A stretch of 64,000 nucleotides of DNA from Desulfotignum sp. (GTDB lineage: Bacteria > Desulfobacterota > Desulfobacteria > Desulfobacterales > Desulfobacteraceae): NCBI GenBank assembly GCA_011390335.1, contig JAABSO010000005.1, positions 62,001 through 126,000 of the forward strand. Direction: 5' to 3'. Position 1 is the first letter of the stretch. The number at the start of each line of letters is the position of its first letter. Both the position numbers and the translations under genes were made by a program. Shown piece after piece: positions 26,125 to 35,032 of the stretch. The notes under the pieces were generated by a model. That model searched no databases and was not told where the DNA came from. It worked only from the letters and a program-made list of their open reading frames with translations.

Positions 26125-26982
26125 TCATTCGGGTGTATGAGGTACAACCAGCATCCGGTTGTCAATAAGCCGGGTTTTCCCCAGCCACACGGCCACAGCC
26201 ATGAGGACTTTTCCCTGAATACTGGTTACCCCGTCCAGGGTGACAGGATCACAGATGGACACATAGTCCACCGTGATATCCGGACAGGACAATAAGATTT
26301 CCGTGGCTGCATCCACAATTTTTTGGGCATCAATTTCCCCGTCTTTCACCATTTTTTCAGCGGCTTGAATAGAGCGGTAAAGCAGCAGGGCATGGGGACG
26401 CTCTTTTTGGGTCAGATATTTGTTTCTCGAGCTTTTTGCCAGGCCGTCCGGTTCCCGGACAATGGGCACACCCACAACTGTTATGTCAAAATTCAGATCA
26501 ATTACCAGCTGCCGGATAATGGCCAGTTGCTGATAATCCTTTTCCCCGAAAAGGGCAAAATGGGGATTGACAATATTGAACAGTTTGGTCACCACTGTGG
26601 CCACCCCTTTGAAAAACACGGGACGTGAAAGACCGCACAGATGCAGGGGAAGCTTTTCCAGTTCCACATAGGTCTGGAACCCTGCAGGATATATATCCGA
26701 ATCCGGCGTGAACACAGTATCTGCCCCGATGGTCCTGCACTGTTCCAGATCCTGTTCCATGGCACGGGGGTAGGTGGAAAAATCTTCACTGGGACCGAAC
26801 TGGGCCGGGTTCACAAAGATGGATACCACCAGGTGATCCGCTTTTGTTTTTCCTTCCGCCATAAGGGCCAGATGGCCTTCATGCAGATATCCCATGGTGG
26901 GTACAAATGCAATGGTCCGGCCCTGACAGCGCAGGTTTTCTGAAAACCGGGTCATTTCCCTTATTGATGTAATCACCTTCAT
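26125..26982 (-). CDS. panC: Pantothenate synthetase (pantoate--beta-alanine ligase)
   Basis: This 285-residue enzyme carries FVPTMGYLHEGHLALM (about 29-44; the HxGH nucleotide motif is HEGH), FVNPAQFGPSEDFSTYPR (about 57-74), FGEKDYQQLAIIRQ (about 144-157) and EPDGLAKSSRNKYL (about 178-191). All match the family's ATP and pantoate sites, and length is standard. It condenses pantoate with beta-alanine in coenzyme A synthesis. It starts 7 bp downstream of dsrN on the same strand with GAGGTG as ribosome site, so it may be read through from the dsr transcript. This is an unusual pairing of vitamin and respiratory genes. Confidence 0.96.
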   Translation of the reverse strand: MKVITSIREMTRFSENLRCQGRTIAFVPTMGYLHEGHLALMAEGKTKADHLVVSIFVNPAQFGPSEDFSTYPRAMEQDLEQCRTIGADTVFTPDSDIYPAGFQTYVELEKLPLHLCGLSRPVFFKGVATVVTKLFNIVNPHFALFGEKDYQQLAIIRQLVIDLNFDITVVGVPIVREPDGLAKSSRNKYLTQKERPHALLLYRSIQAAEKMVKDGEIDAQKIVDAATEILLSCPDITVDYVSICDPVTLDGVTSIQGKVLMAVAVWLGKTRLIDNRMLVVPHTPE

Positions 26983-26989
26983 GGATAAA

Positions 26990-28438
26990 TCACCTCATTT
27001 TATAGGCCCTGGCTTGCTCCACCAGGGCAGGAGCCCAGGATTCCGATCCCAGGGCGTGGATATGGGTATAGGTACCAAAGGTATTGTTCTTGAAAAAACC
27101 GTCTTTTTTGTCCAGAATCCCTTTGCCCCTTTCCATGGAAAAGGCCATTTCATGGTCCTGAAAATCGATTTTCAAAATTTTGGAATACCTAAATTCATGG
27201 CCTTTCAATATTTCACCGGTACGGTAAAATGGATTTTTATGCTTCACCAGAACCCGGGTATAGCCATGGCCTTGGGGCTTGAGGGAAAGGCCGAACCAGA
27301 TGGGCAAAATACCGGACATGGGATATTCTTTGTCTTTCAGGCAGATGCTTTGGCCAAGAAATATCAGGCCGCCGCATTCAGCATAAATGGGCAGACCTTT
27401 TTGGGACAGGTGTTTCAAATGGTCCCTGAAGCTTGTGTTTTTTGCCAGCTGGGGGGCATGAGTTTCAGGAAATCCCCCGCCCATGTAAAGTGCATCCACG
27501 TCAGGCAGGGTTTTCTGGTGCAAAGGACTGATGAACACAATTTTCGCCCCCAGATCTTCCAGGGCAGCCAGGTTATCCGGATAATAAAACTGAAACGCAG
27601 AATCCCTTACGACCCCGATAACCACCTGGTCATTGGAACAATTCTTTGGCGGAGAGTCTGGTTTGGTAAATCCTGCCGCCGGCGGAACCTTATCCGGACT
27701 GTCAATCTCTGTATGTATCTTTTGGGCAGTGTCGCAATCTTGGGTGATTGCCCGGTACAGGGCGTTGAGGTCAATATGGTCCCTTGCCATTTTTTCTACT
27801 GATGCAAGGGCCTGGCTGGAAAACCCATGCTCCGCAGAGGTAACCAGCCCCATATGACGCTCGGGAAAATCTTCAGACCCAAGTTTGGGCACAGCCCCGA
27901 AGACCGGGACCTTGCAGAACTGTTCAATATTGTCGGTCACTTTTTTCTGGTGGCGGCTGCCTGCCACCTGGTTGAGGATTACCCCGGCAATCCGTATCCG
28001 GGGATCAAAATGCATGCAGCCCAGCAGCAGCGCTGCCATGGTCCGGGTACTTTTGGTGCAGTCCAGCACCAGCAGCACCGGCAGATGCAGCAGTCTGGCC
28101 AGTTCAGCCGTGGAGGTTGAGCCGTCCGCATCAATGCCGTCGTAAAGACCGCGGTTTCCTTCAACAAGGGCGATATCACAGGAATGGGAATGGGTGGCAT
28201 AAGACCTTCGCACAACAGCTGGATGGCACAGATAGGTATCCAGGTTGTAACAGGGGCGGCCGGCTGCCAGTGAAAGCCAGCCGGCATCTATATAGTCAGG
28301 CCCTTTCTTGAAGGGCGTGACCGCAATATGCATGCGTTTCCATGCAGCAGTTATCCCCAGTGAGATGATGGTTTTGCCTGATCCACCCCTGAGACCCGCC
28401 ACCACCACGCCCGGGACACTTTCACAACTTGCCTGCAT
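26990..28438 (-). CDS. dsrN: DsrN: cobyrinate a,c-diamide synthase-like siroheme amidase
   Basis: This 482-residue CbiA/CobB-family amidotransferase has an N-terminal P-loop domain (GLRGGSGKTIISLGI, about 15-29) and a C-terminal class I glutamine amidotransferase domain with the nucleophile in YAECGGLIFLG. In sulfate reducers a CbiA homologue encoded after dsrD (dsrN) is held to amidate sirohaem for dissimilatory sulfite reductase; position here, directly after dsrA-B-D, supports that role over cobalamin synthesis. No other cobalamin genes are nearby. It starts 23 bp after dsrD with a weak ribosome site. Confidence 0.9.
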   Translation of the reverse strand: MQASCESVPGVVVAGLRGGSGKTIISLGITAAWKRMHIAVTPFKKGPDYIDAGWLSLAAGRPCYNLDTYLCHPAVVRRSYATHSHSCDIALVEGNRGLYDGIDADGSTSTAELARLLHLPVLLVLDCTKSTRTMAALLLGCMHFDPRIRIAGVILNQVAGSRHQKKVTDNIEQFCKVPVFGAVPKLGSEDFPERHMGLVTSAEHGFSSQALASVEKMARDHIDLNALYRAITQDCDTAQKIHTEIDSPDKVPPAAGFTKPDSPPKNCSNDQVVIGVVRDSAFQFYYPDNLAALEDLGAKIVFISPLHQKTLPDVDALYMGGGFPETHAPQLAKNTSFRDHLKHLSQKGLPIYAECGGLIFLGQSICLKDKEYPMSGILPIWFGLSLKPQGHGYTRVLVKHKNPFYRTGEILKGHEFRYSKILKIDFQDHEMAFSMERGKGILDKKDGFFKNNTFGTYTHIHALGSESWAPALVEQARAYKMR

Positions 28439-28461
28439 GGATTTGTATCTTTTATCTTTTC

Positions 28462-28719
28462 TTAATTTTCGCCTTCAGAAGAATGCTGGATGCCCCCGCC
28501 TTTAATGCCATACATGGTGGTGGAACCGGATGACCAGTATTCAAGAATACCGTCTTCCACCATTTTATTGACGACTTTTTTGATCATCCGGGGTTTGTCA
28601 TCCGGAAAAATCTTGTAAAAATCCTTGATATAAAATTTGGATTTTGTTTTGGCTTTTTTGTTCAGCCATTCCAATACTGCATCTTGTGCAGCTTCTTTGT
28701 TGTCAAGAAGATCACTCAT
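28462..28719 (-). CDS. dsrD: Dissimilatory sulfite reductase-associated protein DsrD
   Basis: This small 85-residue protein has the family's winged-helix pattern: KSKFYIKDFYKIFP, MIKKVVNKMVEDGILEYWSSGSTTMYGI. DsrD occurs with dsrAB in sulfate reducers and has been reported to enhance DsrAB activity. It sits after dsrB, behind an intercistronic hairpin, with a strong AAAGGAG ribosome site, so it may be expressed differently from dsrAB. Confidence 0.95.
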   Translation of the reverse strand: MSDLLDNKEAAQDAVLEWLNKKAKTKSKFYIKDFYKIFPDDKPRMIKKVVNKMVEDGILEYWSSGSTTMYGIKGGGIQHSSEGEN

Positions 28720-28749
28720 TGTCTTAACTCCTTTATATTAAAATGGACG

Positions 28750-28780
28750 AGCCGGGGCAACCTTACGGAAAGCCCCGGCT
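28750..28780 (-). promoter_or_regulatory. Intercistronic hairpin between dsrB and dsrD
   Basis: AGCCGGGGC (28750-28758) and GCCCCGGCT (28772-28780) make a perfect 9-bp GC-rich stem with a 13-base loop, 43 bp after dsrB and 30 bp before dsrD. In the operon direction a T-run does not follow at once (CGTCCATTTT), so complete termination is unlikely. Partial termination or 3'-end protection of dsrAB mRNA is more plausible. Confidence 0.7.
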
Positions 28781-28823
28781 TTTCATCATATGCAGCAGGA
28801 TCTGTTCAAAAACAGATAATACA

Positions 28824-29972
28824 CTAGAATTTGAACTGTGCGGACTGGCGCCAGCTCATGTATGCCTGCTGACGGAAATCATCAATCAGATGGTGGGTAA
28901 AATCCAGCTCACACACCTCAAAGAATTTTTCCCATCCGATTCTTTCCGCCCAGTCTCCCAGACGTTCGTATTTGTTGGCGCCTTTTGCATAGGCTTCCAC
29001 CATTCTCTGGATGGCATCGGTCATGGACGGCCACCGAGGCATTTCATTGGGAAGAAAGGCCACAACCACCTTGGAGAACTTGGGATCGGAAATCCGGTTG
29101 GATACCTTGCCGCCTGCCATCAGAACAATACCATCCCCTTCGGTGTCAGCCAGGGGCATGGAAGGACACATGGTGTAGCAGTTACCACAGTACATGCACC
29201 GTTCATTTTTAACATCAACAGACTTGACCTCTTTGCCGTTGTCCAGTTTGATCTTGGCAGGCTTGATGGCTGCGGTGGGACAGGCGGAAACAGCCAGGGG
29301 GATCTCACAAACCTTGTCCAGATACTCATGGTCCAGCATGGGCGGTTTTCTGTGATATCCCAGGATGGCGATATCAGAGCAGTGAACCGCACCGCACATG
29401 TTCAGGCAGCAGGCCATGGATACCCGCAGCTGGGCCGGCAGTCTCATGTCCTGAAAATCGCTGAACAAAACATCCATGGCAGCCTTGACTGTACCGGAGG
29501 CATCGGTTGCCGGGGTATGGCAGTGGATCCAGCCCTGGGTATGGATAATATTGGTAATACCGGCACCGGTTCCGCCAATGGGGAATTTGAAGGATCCGCC
29601 GGCAAACTTTCTAGAAGCCAGATCATTTTTCAAAGGCTCCAGTTTGTCTTTGGCATCCACCATGAACTCCACGTTGTTTCTGGTGGTGAACCTTACATAT
29701 CCGTCACAATGTTTGTCTGCAATGTCGCAGATTTCATTGATCAGGCTGGTGGACATCAGCCTTGCTCCGCCCACTCTTACCGTATATACTTCATCTCCTG
29801 AATCAGCCACGTGCACGAGAACGCCGGGCGCAAGGATTTCATGGTGAGACCATTTGCCCTTGTTTTTTGCGATCACAGGAGGATAAAATTCGTTATAGTC
29901 TCTGGGACCGATGTCGGTGATTCTGTTTTCCATCGGTTTTTCTGGATTATAACCAGTCGAAATAAATGCCAT
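28824..29972 (-). CDS. dsrB: Dissimilatory sulfite reductase beta subunit DsrB
   Basis: This 382-residue protein is the standard DsrB length. It has sirohaem/Fe-S ligands in [16 protein letters not shown] (about 185-200) and the second cluster pair near [11 protein letters not shown]. The inserted ferredoxin domain binds [4Fe-4S] through [15 protein letters not shown]. With DsrA it forms the alpha2-beta2 enzyme that reduces sulfite to a DsrC trisulfide in the cytoplasm. It follows dsrA by 15 bp with GGGAG. The reductive type is inferred from the presence of dsrD and the absence of dsrEFH nearby. Confidence 0.98.
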   Translation of the reverse strand: MAFISTGYNPEKPMENRITDIGPRDYNEFYPPVIAKNKGKWSHHEILAPGVLVHVADSGDEVYTVRVGGARLMSTSLINEICDIADKHCDGYVRFTTRNNVEFMVDAKDKLEPLKNDLASRKFAGGSFKFPIGGTGAGITNIIHTQGWIHCHTPATDASGTVKAAMDVLFSDFQDMRLPAQLRVSMACCLNMCGAVHCSDIAILGYHRKPPMLDHEYLDKVCEIPLAVSACPTAAIKPAKIKLDNGKEVKSVDVKNERCMYCGNCYTMCPSMPLADTEGDGIVLMAGGKVSNRISDPKFSKVVVAFLPNEMPRWPSMTDAIQRMVEAYAKGANKYERLGDWAERIGWEKFFEVCELDFTHHLIDDFRQQAYMSWRQSAQFKF

Positions 29973-29987
29973 TATTATTCTCCCTTT

Positions 29988-31316
29988 CTATCTCTGATGG
30001 TGTTTTCTGTATTCGTCAACATCACGTTCCCAGCCGCCGGGTACTTCATCTTCTTTCCAGAAGATATACGGGTTGGTTCTGGGATAGGAAACATGCTGGG
30101 GCATGGGATCGATACCGGTCACTTCCAGCAGTTTCTGGAAGCCCTGGCGCATGATCAGCTCACCAAGACGTTCACGGTTCTTGCCCTCTTCCATCCACCA
30201 GTCCCAGATATTTTCAATGACTTCTGTGATTTCTTCATAATCATTGTCCGGGTTGACCGGCAGGAACGGCACCAGCAAGGAACCCATCTGGGCACCGTCA
30301 AGAATCGGGGCCTTGGCACCCACCAGGATGGAAAGACCAGTTTCCTTACCGATTTTCAAGGCTCTTGGCATCACGTTGATGCAGTGCATGCACCGGGTGC
30401 AGTTGGCATTGTCGATGAACATTTTTTTGTTTTCAAACTTCATGCATTTTGTGGGACACAGACCCAGTACTTCTTTTTCAAGGTCAAAGGGGCCCCAGTC
30501 TTTGCTGCCTTTGTAGGCACCGGCATTGGCCGGATACGCTGGATCGTTTTCAACATATTTGTTTACCGCATCCTGGTCGATGCGGATGTCATCTTTCCAG
30601 GTACCGATAAAGGACATGTCAGACCGGGCAATGGATGCCACGCAGCAGTTGGGGCAGCCATCCAGTTTGAATTTGAACTTGTAGGGAAAAGCCGGCCTGT
30701 GCAGCTCATCCTGGTATTCATTGGTCAGAAAATACACCAGGGCATTGGTGTCATAGCAGGCATATTCACACCGGGACTGTCCCAGACAGTCGGACGGTGT
30801 TCTCAGGTTGGAGCCGGAGCCGCCAAGGTCCTGGTTCATGTCATGGGTCAGGGTCCAGAAGATCTCTTCCAGCTGTTTGGTGGTGGTTCCCAAAAGGATG
30901 ATATCACCGGTGGAGCCATGCATATTGGTAATACCTGATCCCCTGAAATCCCACAGATCGCACAGCGTTTTTAGATAGTCGGTTTTGTAATACTTGCCGG
31001 CAGGCTGGTTCACCCGCATGGTGTGAAAGGCCTCAACCCCGGGGAAATTCTTGGGCTGGTCACAATACCTGCCGATAACACCGCCGCCATAACCGAAAAC
31101 ACCGACGATGCCGCCATGTTTCCAATGGGTTCTTCCGTGTTTGAAAGAAAGTTCCAAAATTCCCAGAAGATCCTCAACAACATCCACCGGCATCTGGAAT
31201 TCAATGCCTTCCTCGTTCTTTGCTCTCTTTTCAGCCTGAAATTTCAGGTCAGAGACAAAGCTAGGCCATGGGCCGGTTTCCAGCTGGTCCAGTAAAGGAG
31301 TTTCATGCTTAGCCAT
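29988..31316 (-). CDS. dsrA: Dissimilatory sulfite reductase alpha subunit DsrA
   Basis: This 442-residue catalytic subunit has sirohaem-coupled cluster cysteines in SRCEYACYDTNAL and DGCPNCCVASIARSD, sulfite-binding Arg/Lys positions around them, and an inserted ferredoxin domain with CTRCMHCINVMPRALK. The N-terminus includes the typical LETGPWPSFVSDLK. It is the first dsr gene, with a GGAGG ribosome site, a 145-nt leader containing an inverted repeat, and a good sigma-70 promoter. It is the terminal reductase for sulfate respiration and the best taxonomic marker in this window. Confidence 0.98.
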   Translation of the reverse strand: MAKHETPLLDQLETGPWPSFVSDLKFQAEKRAKNEEGIEFQMPVDVVEDLLGILELSFKHGRTHWKHGGIVGVFGYGGGVIGRYCDQPKNFPGVEAFHTMRVNQPAGKYYKTDYLKTLCDLWDFRGSGITNMHGSTGDIILLGTTTKQLEEIFWTLTHDMNQDLGGSGSNLRTPSDCLGQSRCEYACYDTNALVYFLTNEYQDELHRPAFPYKFKFKLDGCPNCCVASIARSDMSFIGTWKDDIRIDQDAVNKYVENDPAYPANAGAYKGSKDWGPFDLEKEVLGLCPTKCMKFENKKMFIDNANCTRCMHCINVMPRALKIGKETGLSILVGAKAPILDGAQMGSLLVPFLPVNPDNDYEEITEVIENIWDWWMEEGKNRERLGELIMRQGFQKLLEVTGIDPMPQHVSYPRTNPYIFWKEDEVPGGWERDVDEYRKHHQR

Positions 31317-31352
31317 TTACTTACCTCCGTTAAAAGTTAAATTACATTCAAT

Positions 31353-31380
31353 AATGAAAAGAATTTCCAAACTTTTCATT
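31353..31380 (-). promoter_or_regulatory. Inverted repeat in the dsrA leader
   Basis: AATGAAAAG (31353-31361) and CTTTTCATT (31372-31380) form a perfect 9-bp inverted repeat with a 10-bp spacer, about 37 bp before the dsrA ATG and downstream of its predicted start point. It could be a DNA operator or an RNA hairpin in the 5' leader. The AT-rich stem makes a dimeric regulator site the likelier reading. Confidence 0.55.
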
Positions 31381-31467
31381 CAATAGTCTGATCTTTTATC
31401 ATTTCAGATAGTTGTCATAAAAATACCATCCGCTTTCAAGGCACACCTTCAGCAAAATACCATTGCA

Positions 31468-31496
31468 GATATAGAATTTCTGTTTGCACATGTCAA
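31468..31496 (-). promoter_or_regulatory. Sigma-70 promoter of dsrAB
   Basis: Read on the minus strand, TTGACA (31491-31496) and TATATC (31468-31473) are exactly 17 bp apart. Transcription would start near 31461, giving a leader of about 145 nt to dsrA. This is one of the best sigma-70 matches in the window, in keeping with high constitutive dsr expression. Confidence 0.8.
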
Positions 31497-31548
31497 TAAA
31501 AAAACCTGCGGTTCACCGGTTTTTCCCACCATGACCGGGAAAATCTGA

Positions 31549-32733
31549 CTATGCGTTCTTCAATACCCGATAAATTCTGGAGCAGTGGGAATAAATATTT
31601 TCCCGGACCAGTGCCGCTTCAGCAGCATCCGGGTGCCAGGCATCCATAAGATTTTCCGTGATATCCTTGAGCTGTGCCTGACTGAAACCATTCACAAAAT
31701 CAACAAAAACAGGGCAGATATCTTCGGGTACCAGCGGTTCCTCTATCCCTGCTCCCAGGAAACCGTTTGCCCGGTGATTAAGGGCTGTGAGCACGCCTTT
31801 TATTGTAGCATCCAGTACGATCTGCGGCAGAAAGACCATGGGACCGGTGCCATCCAGGCGGTCTAAGCGCATGCGCAGCGTCAGGTTCAAAAAATAAAAA
31901 AGCAGGCGAGAAAGCAGGTGTGCGCCGGAAGCGGATGTATCCGAGGCAGTTTCAACCACCGGGGCTGTTCCCCGTATCGTAATCAACCGGACATCACCTG
32001 TCTGCAGCACCCCTGCCGCAACCACAAAATCACCGGCTGCATGGTGCCAGGGATCGATTGCATGCCCGGTGTGGATCTCATAATAGGCAGTCAGCACATA
32101 GGCAATTTTTTCATAAATCCGGGCAGCATGGTGCCAGGGAATCACCATATGGGTGCCGTCATCCTGCCAGAGGGCCACCTGGTTTCCACCGGGGGTTTGT
32201 GTCACATGAAATTCACAGAATCCGGCAAACCATTCCCCCAGAAAAAAAGCCGCCTTCCGCCCGTGCGAGGTGATTTCACCGGCACCGAAAACCCGGGGGA
32301 TAAAAGCGGGCATCACCTTCATGGCCATGGATGACAGCAATTGATATTCTGTTTTGATGAGGCCCAGTCCCGGTTCTTTTACAGCGCCGTTGAGCACCAG
32401 ATAAATGGAAGGACAAAGCCGGGTTGTAATGGTTATTTTCAAAGGGTGATAAAACGCGCCATGTTTTTCCAGGCTGATGGTAAGGGACTGTATCCGGGCA
32501 CCTTTGTCTGCCAGGGAACTAACAGCCCGGCACAGCATTTCGCTGCTATCTCTGGTCAAAAAATTTTGGGCTGCCAGAAAGTATTCTCCCACAGTAAATG
32601 GGTCACAGCGATTCTGAAAAGAGTTGTCTGCAGTTTGTTTTCCGGACAGGGGCATATCCCACAGCGGGGTGCCGGGGCCAATCCTGCCGCTGTACCCCGG
32701 CATGTAAAAGGATATATCCGGCCTGAAACTCAT
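31549..32733 (-). CDS. Uncharacterised protein upstream of dsrAB
   Basis: This is a soluble 394-residue protein with no signal peptide or membrane helix. I cannot name its family. Visible features are a central alpha/beta region with YYEIHTGHAIDPWHHAAGDF, which looks conserved and His-rich, and a helical C-terminus ending near SHCSRIYRVLKNA. The motif spacing loosely recalls a protein-kinase-like or phosphotransferase fold, but the catalytic residues cannot be assigned. It overlaps the TPR gene by 4 bp (ATGA) and lies 230 bp upstream of dsrA on the same strand with a separate promoter between. Confidence 0.6.
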   Translation of the reverse strand: MSFRPDISFYMPGYSGRIGPGTPLWDMPLSGKQTADNSFQNRCDPFTVGEYFLAAQNFLTRDSSEMLCRAVSSLADKGARIQSLTISLEKHGAFYHPLKITITTRLCPSIYLVLNGAVKEPGLGLIKTEYQLLSSMAMKVMPAFIPRVFGAGEITSHGRKAAFFLGEWFAGFCEFHVTQTPGGNQVALWQDDGTHMVIPWHHAARIYEKIAYVLTAYYEIHTGHAIDPWHHAAGDFVVAAGVLQTGDVRLITIRGTAPVVETASDTSASGAHLLSRLLFYFLNLTLRMRLDRLDGTGPMVFLPQIVLDATIKGVLTALNHRANGFLGAGIEEPLVPEDICPVFVDFVNGFSQAQLKDITENLMDAWHPDAAEAALVRENIYSHCSRIYRVLKNA

Positions 32734-33407
32734 CCCTTTCTGTGGGGTGCCAGTTCTTCCAAAAGCTGCGGGGCCACCTCATAGCCCAGCTCACGGGCTT
32801 TATCACAATGGTAGATAGCCTTTGGAAAGTCTTTGAGTTCCAGAAACCCCACGGCCAGGTTATTGTGTGCAACAGGAAATTCCGGTTGTATTTGCACTGC
32901 TTCCTGGTTGGCCTTGACCCCTTCTGCGTGCAGACCTTTCATGAAATAGGCCGTGCCCAGGGTGGCATAGGCCTGAACAAAATTTTTGTTGTGGATAATG
33001 GCCTTTTTCAGGTGTTTGATGGCCTTGTCCACTTTTTCTTCATCCTCTTTGAAATCCTTGCCGTCCACCAGCTGGAGCAGTACAAAAGCCATATTGGCAT
33101 ACCCTTCGGCAAATCCGGCCCGGGCCTTGGTGGCCCGCTGGTTGAATCGGTAACAGCCCTCCAGATCCCCCCGCTGCAGACAGATGCCGCCCAGAAGCAC
33201 ATAGGCCTCTGCCAGGGTGGGGCTGTGCTCAATGGCTTCGTGGAGCACCTTTTCAGCTTCCATATATTCTTGTTTTCCCACAAGGGCCACCCCCAGGTTG
33301 TAATGGGTGGTGCCGCATTCAGAATTCTGGGTCAACTGGTGTCTGAGTCTTGCAATATGCTCATCCGCATTCCGGGGCAAATGGTCTTTTTGCTGCGCAT
33401 CTGACAT
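32730..33407 (-). CDS. TPR-repeat protein
   Basis: The 225-residue product is almost entirely tetratricopeptide repeats (about 25-215), for example CGTTHYNLGVALVGKQEYMEAEKVL, SPTLAEAYVLLGGICLQRGD, NFVQAYATLGTAYFMKG and FPVAHNNLAVGFLELKDFPKAIYH. No membrane segment is present. The start at 33407 is preferred because AAGGAG lies 8 bp upstream; an earlier ATG has no site. It is coupled to the unknown 394-residue gene downstream. TPR proteins with dsr genes occur in sulfate reducers, but a specific partner is not established here. Confidence 0.82.
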   Translation of the reverse strand: MSDAQQKDHLPRNADEHIARLRHQLTQNSECGTTHYNLGVALVGKQEYMEAEKVLHEAIEHSPTLAEAYVLLGGICLQRGDLEGCYRFNQRATKARAGFAEGYANMAFVLLQLVDGKDFKEDEEKVDKAIKHLKKAIIHNKNFVQAYATLGTAYFMKGLHAEGVKANQEAVQIQPEFPVAHNNLAVGFLELKDFPKAIYHCDKARELGYEVAPQLLEELAPHRKG

Positions 33408-33460
33408 GAACAACTCCTTATATTTATACATTTATATCTTGTTTTCCGGGTAAAATTTTA

Positions 33461-33489
33461 TATAATAGACTTTTTGCCACAGGAGTCAA
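33461..33489 (-). promoter_or_regulatory. Sigma-70 promoter of the TPR gene
   Basis: On the minus strand TTGACT (33484-33489) is followed after 17-19 bp by the AT-rich run ATTATATA, which offers ATTATA, TTATAT or TATATA as -10 (33459-33466). It lies about 55 bp before the TPR start. Confidence 0.6.
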
Positions 33490-33591
33490 GGTCTTTGGGG
33501 TCCGGCCTTCGGACAATATTTTTTCTTGCACCCGGATCACACCTGTGGTAGCACCTGAATCTTTATTTTATAATTTCAGGAGTCTATAGTT

Positions 33592-34629
33592 ATGGAAAAA
33601 GGATGCTTTACCGCACTCATCACCCCGTTTACACAGACCGGAGAACTGGACCAAAAAGGCATGGAACAGCTCATTGATTTTCAGATTCACAACCAGATCA
33701 CCGGCATTCTGGTCACAGGCACCACAGGCGAAAGCCCCACATTCAAATGGCAGGAACACAACCATGTCATTGCCCTGGCAGCAGCCCAGGCCAAAGACAG
33801 ATGCCTTGTCATAGCAGGAACCGGCAGCAACAATACCCGGGAAGCCATGGATGCAGCCGGTCATGCACAAAAAGAGGGCGTGGATGCCATCCTCATGGTG
33901 GATCCCTACTATAACGGTCCCTCTTCCCTTGAAATCCGAAAAGAATATTATGGGGCTGTGGCTGCCCGTTACCCGGATCTGGAGATCATCCCCTATATCA
34001 TCCCCGGCCGCACGGGGGCCCAGATGCTGCCCCAGGACCTGGCTATTCTGTCCAGATCATGCCCCAATATCACCTGTGTCAAGGAGGCCACCGGCAACCT
34101 GGACAACATGAAACTCACCAGAAAATGCTGCGGCCCCGGTTTTCAGATCTTTTCCGGTGATGACGCGCTGGTGTCTGACATCATGACCGACCCGGATATT
34201 CTGGCCTGCGGGGCCATATCTGTCATGTCCAATATCGTGCCGGGATCCATGACCCGGATGGTGTCTTTCCTCAACCAGGGAAAAACCGATATGGCCCGGC
34301 AGCTTCAGACAGCGCTTAAACCCCTGCTGGACCTGGTGGTGGTAACCACCACCGAAGAAACATCTTTCGGACCGGTCCTGTGCCGGGCCAGAAACCCCCT
34401 GCCGTTGAAAACCATGATGCAGCTGCTTGGCATGCCCGCAGGCCCCTGTCGCCAACCCCTGGGCAAAATGACCCGGCAGGGGCTTGATATGGTGGTGGCT
34501 GCCATGCAGAAAGTTTTGGCAGCCAACCCGGAAATTTTTGCACCCATCAAAGATTTTTTCGGCATTGACATTGACGACAGGCTTTCCAACCCCGTCCACC
34601 AGGAAGGGCTGTGGTACGACTATGAATAA
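33592..34629 (+). CDS. dapA: 4-hydroxy-tetrahydrodipicolinate synthase family protein
   Basis: This 345-residue class I aldolase of the DapA/NAL family has the GTTGES loop (about 43-48), the tyrosine segment YIIPGRTG (about 133-140) and the Schiff-base lysine in CVKEATGN (about 162-169). It condenses pyruvate with aspartate semialdehyde in lysine synthesis if it is a true DapA. It is about 50 residues longer than standard DapA at the C-terminus, where a helical tail ends in GLWYDYE, so a related pyruvate-aldolase activity cannot be excluded. The start has a CAGGAG site. It overlaps the next gene by 8 bp. Confidence 0.85.
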   Translation: MEKGCFTALITPFTQTGELDQKGMEQLIDFQIHNQITGILVTGTTGESPTFKWQEHNHVIALAAAQAKDRCLVIAGTGSNNTREAMDAAGHAQKEGVDAILMVDPYYNGPSSLEIRKEYYGAVAARYPDLEIIPYIIPGRTGAQMLPQDLAILSRSCPNITCVKEATGNLDNMKLTRKCCGPGFQIFSGDDALVSDIMTDPDILACGAISVMSNIVPGSMTRMVSFLNQGKTDMARQLQTALKPLLDLVVVTTTEETSFGPVLCRARNPLPLKTMMQLLGMPAGPCRQPLGKMTRQGLDMVVAAMQKVLAANPEIFAPIKDFFGIDIDDRLSNPVHQEGLWYDYE

Positions 34630-35032
34630 ATCAAAATACGTCGAATTCAACCAGAAACCTGCGATGACCGCCACCATCATAAAAGAAACCAGACTGGAGA
34701 ATGGACAGACCATAGTGCTTTTTGATCAATCCCGGAAAATCAGCGCAGATGCCTGGGTGGTCATCATGCGGGCATCCATGGAGATCAAGGTAACACCGGA
34801 CCTGTTCAAAGATGAACCGCTTCCCGGTGTGACCTATGAACAGATCCGAAAAATCCTGGGTGAAAAAGTCGTATATGAATACCGCCTGGAGCGCAACTTT
34901 ATCATGGACCATGAAAAAGTTGCCGTGCTTGACGCTCTGAAGGACACCTTTATGAAAAACATGGGCCGGTACATCTCCAACCCCAGGTTTGCCCCGAAAC
35001 TGGTCTTAAAAGAATATAAAAAAAGGCAGTGA
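34622..35032 (+). CDS. Small conserved hypothetical protein after dapA
   Basis: This 136-residue protein overlaps the dapA-like gene by 8 bp and so is likely translated by coupling; its own ribosome site is poor. It is soluble, with a strand-rich first half (ATIIKETRLENGQTIVLFDQS) and a basic helical C-terminus (NPRFAPKLVLKEYKKRQ). No family is recognised. A later ATG at 34664 is a possible start. Confidence 0.6.
   Translation: MNKSKYVEFNQKPAMTATIIKETRLENGQTIVLFDQSRKISADAWVVIMRASMEIKVTPDLFKDEPLPGVTYEQIRKILGEKVVYEYRLERNFIMDHEKVAVLDALKDTFMKNMGRYISNPRFAPKLVLKEYKKRQ

Noticed and set aside
33501..33530. GTCCG/CGGAC hairpin followed by T-rich sequence
   Set aside because: The stem is only 5 bp and no plus-strand gene ends upstream, so a terminator role is not supported.
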